A DNA stretch of 6,581 nucleotides from an uncultured Actinomycetes bacterium (GTDB taxonomy: Bacteria > Actinomycetota > Thermoleophilia > Solirubrobacterales > Thermoleophilaceae): positions 1-6,581 of the forward strand of contig CAMLNW010000159.1 of NCBI GenBank assembly GCA_946481495.1, written 5' to 3'. Below the pieces are notes generated by a model. It did not search any database. It saw only the letters and a program-made list of their open reading frames with translations, and was not told where the DNA came from. The position numbers and the translations under genes were made by a program. The first letter of the stretch is position 1, and each line of letters opens with the position of its first letter. Of this stretch, positions 6,455-6,581 are shown in pieces.

Positions 6455-6581
6455 TCAAGGCAACGAAGTCCCGCCGGGGCCGAGCAGGGCCGAGGCCAGG
6501 GCGGCGGCGACGAGCAGGAGAACCGAGGGCACCAGCAGCAAGGCAACGGCGAGCTGGATCTTCGGACCGGCACGGGCGGCG
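6455..6581 (-). CDS. C-terminal end of a membrane protein, possibly T2SF/TadC family (runs off right edge)
   Basis: The minus strand has an open frame of 41 codons from the right edge to a TGA at 6457-6455. It reads GPKIQLAVALLLVPSVLLLV (residues 5-24 of the visible part) and ends in a short polar tail, GPGGTSLP. One long hydrophobic helix preceded by a basic, polar stretch is the usual end of type II secretion F-domain proteins (GspF/TadB/TadC), and the wording resembles actinobacterial members. GC-rich third positions match the neighbouring genes, supporting real coding. The start and most of the protein lie outside the window, so the family call is tentative; any protein with a C-terminal membrane helix would fit. 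Confidence 0.5.
   Translation of the reverse strand, partial: AARAGPKIQLAVALLLVPSVLLLVAAALASALLGPGGTSLP

Overview
The window is GC-rich with tightly packed genes. It looks like chromosomal DNA of a high-GC actinobacterium, and the protein style (Ala/Arg-rich, GTG starts, apparently leaderless promoters, MraZ beginning MAFRGHYEHSLDAKNR) suggests the Thermoleophilia/Solirubrobacterales side. That placement is inference from sequence style, not from any search.

Layout, left to right. (1) 1-333, minus strand: a VapBC-type toxin-antitoxin module. The antitoxin is complete (76-306). The PIN-domain toxin overlaps it by ATGA and runs off the left edge after 26 codons. A near-perfect palindrome (318-333) lies just upstream of vapB, next to a -10-like box. 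(2) 334-636: about 300 bases with no supportable gene. (3) 637-4500, minus strand: the start of the division and cell wall (dcw) cluster in the order mraZ, rsmH, an FtsL-like gene and ftsI. Junctions are a 1-base gap, a 1-base overlap and a 10-base gap, so this reads as one operon. A GC hairpin with a T-rich tail over the ftsI stop codon suggests the transcript may end there. (4) 4365-4717: a divergent intergenic region. Upstream of mraZ it carries five GTGGNN-like units on an exact 10-bp period, the arrangement expected of MraZ boxes. These overlap a plausible promoter. A 15-bp inverted repeat follows in the leader. (5) 4718-6453, plus strand: a two-gene ABC-2 exporter (ATPase and permease, NodI/NodJ-like) with an ATGA overlap. 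(6) 6455-6581, minus strand: the C-terminal end of a membrane protein, possibly of the type II secretion F/TadC family, convergent with the permease and only one base away.

How the genes work together. MraZ is the cluster's DNA-binding regulator and probably represses its own promoter. RsmH methylates 16S rRNA. The FtsL-like protein and FtsI (class B penicillin-binding protein) act at the division septum. The ABC pair is a separate transcription unit whose substrate cannot be read from the sequence. The toxin-antitoxin module occupies the place downstream of ftsI where murE commonly sits, so the dcw cluster appears interrupted or split here.

No wholly new system is evident. The strongest unusual signals are the regulatory architecture of the mraZ leader, the vapB operator, and the toxin-antitoxin module behind ftsI.
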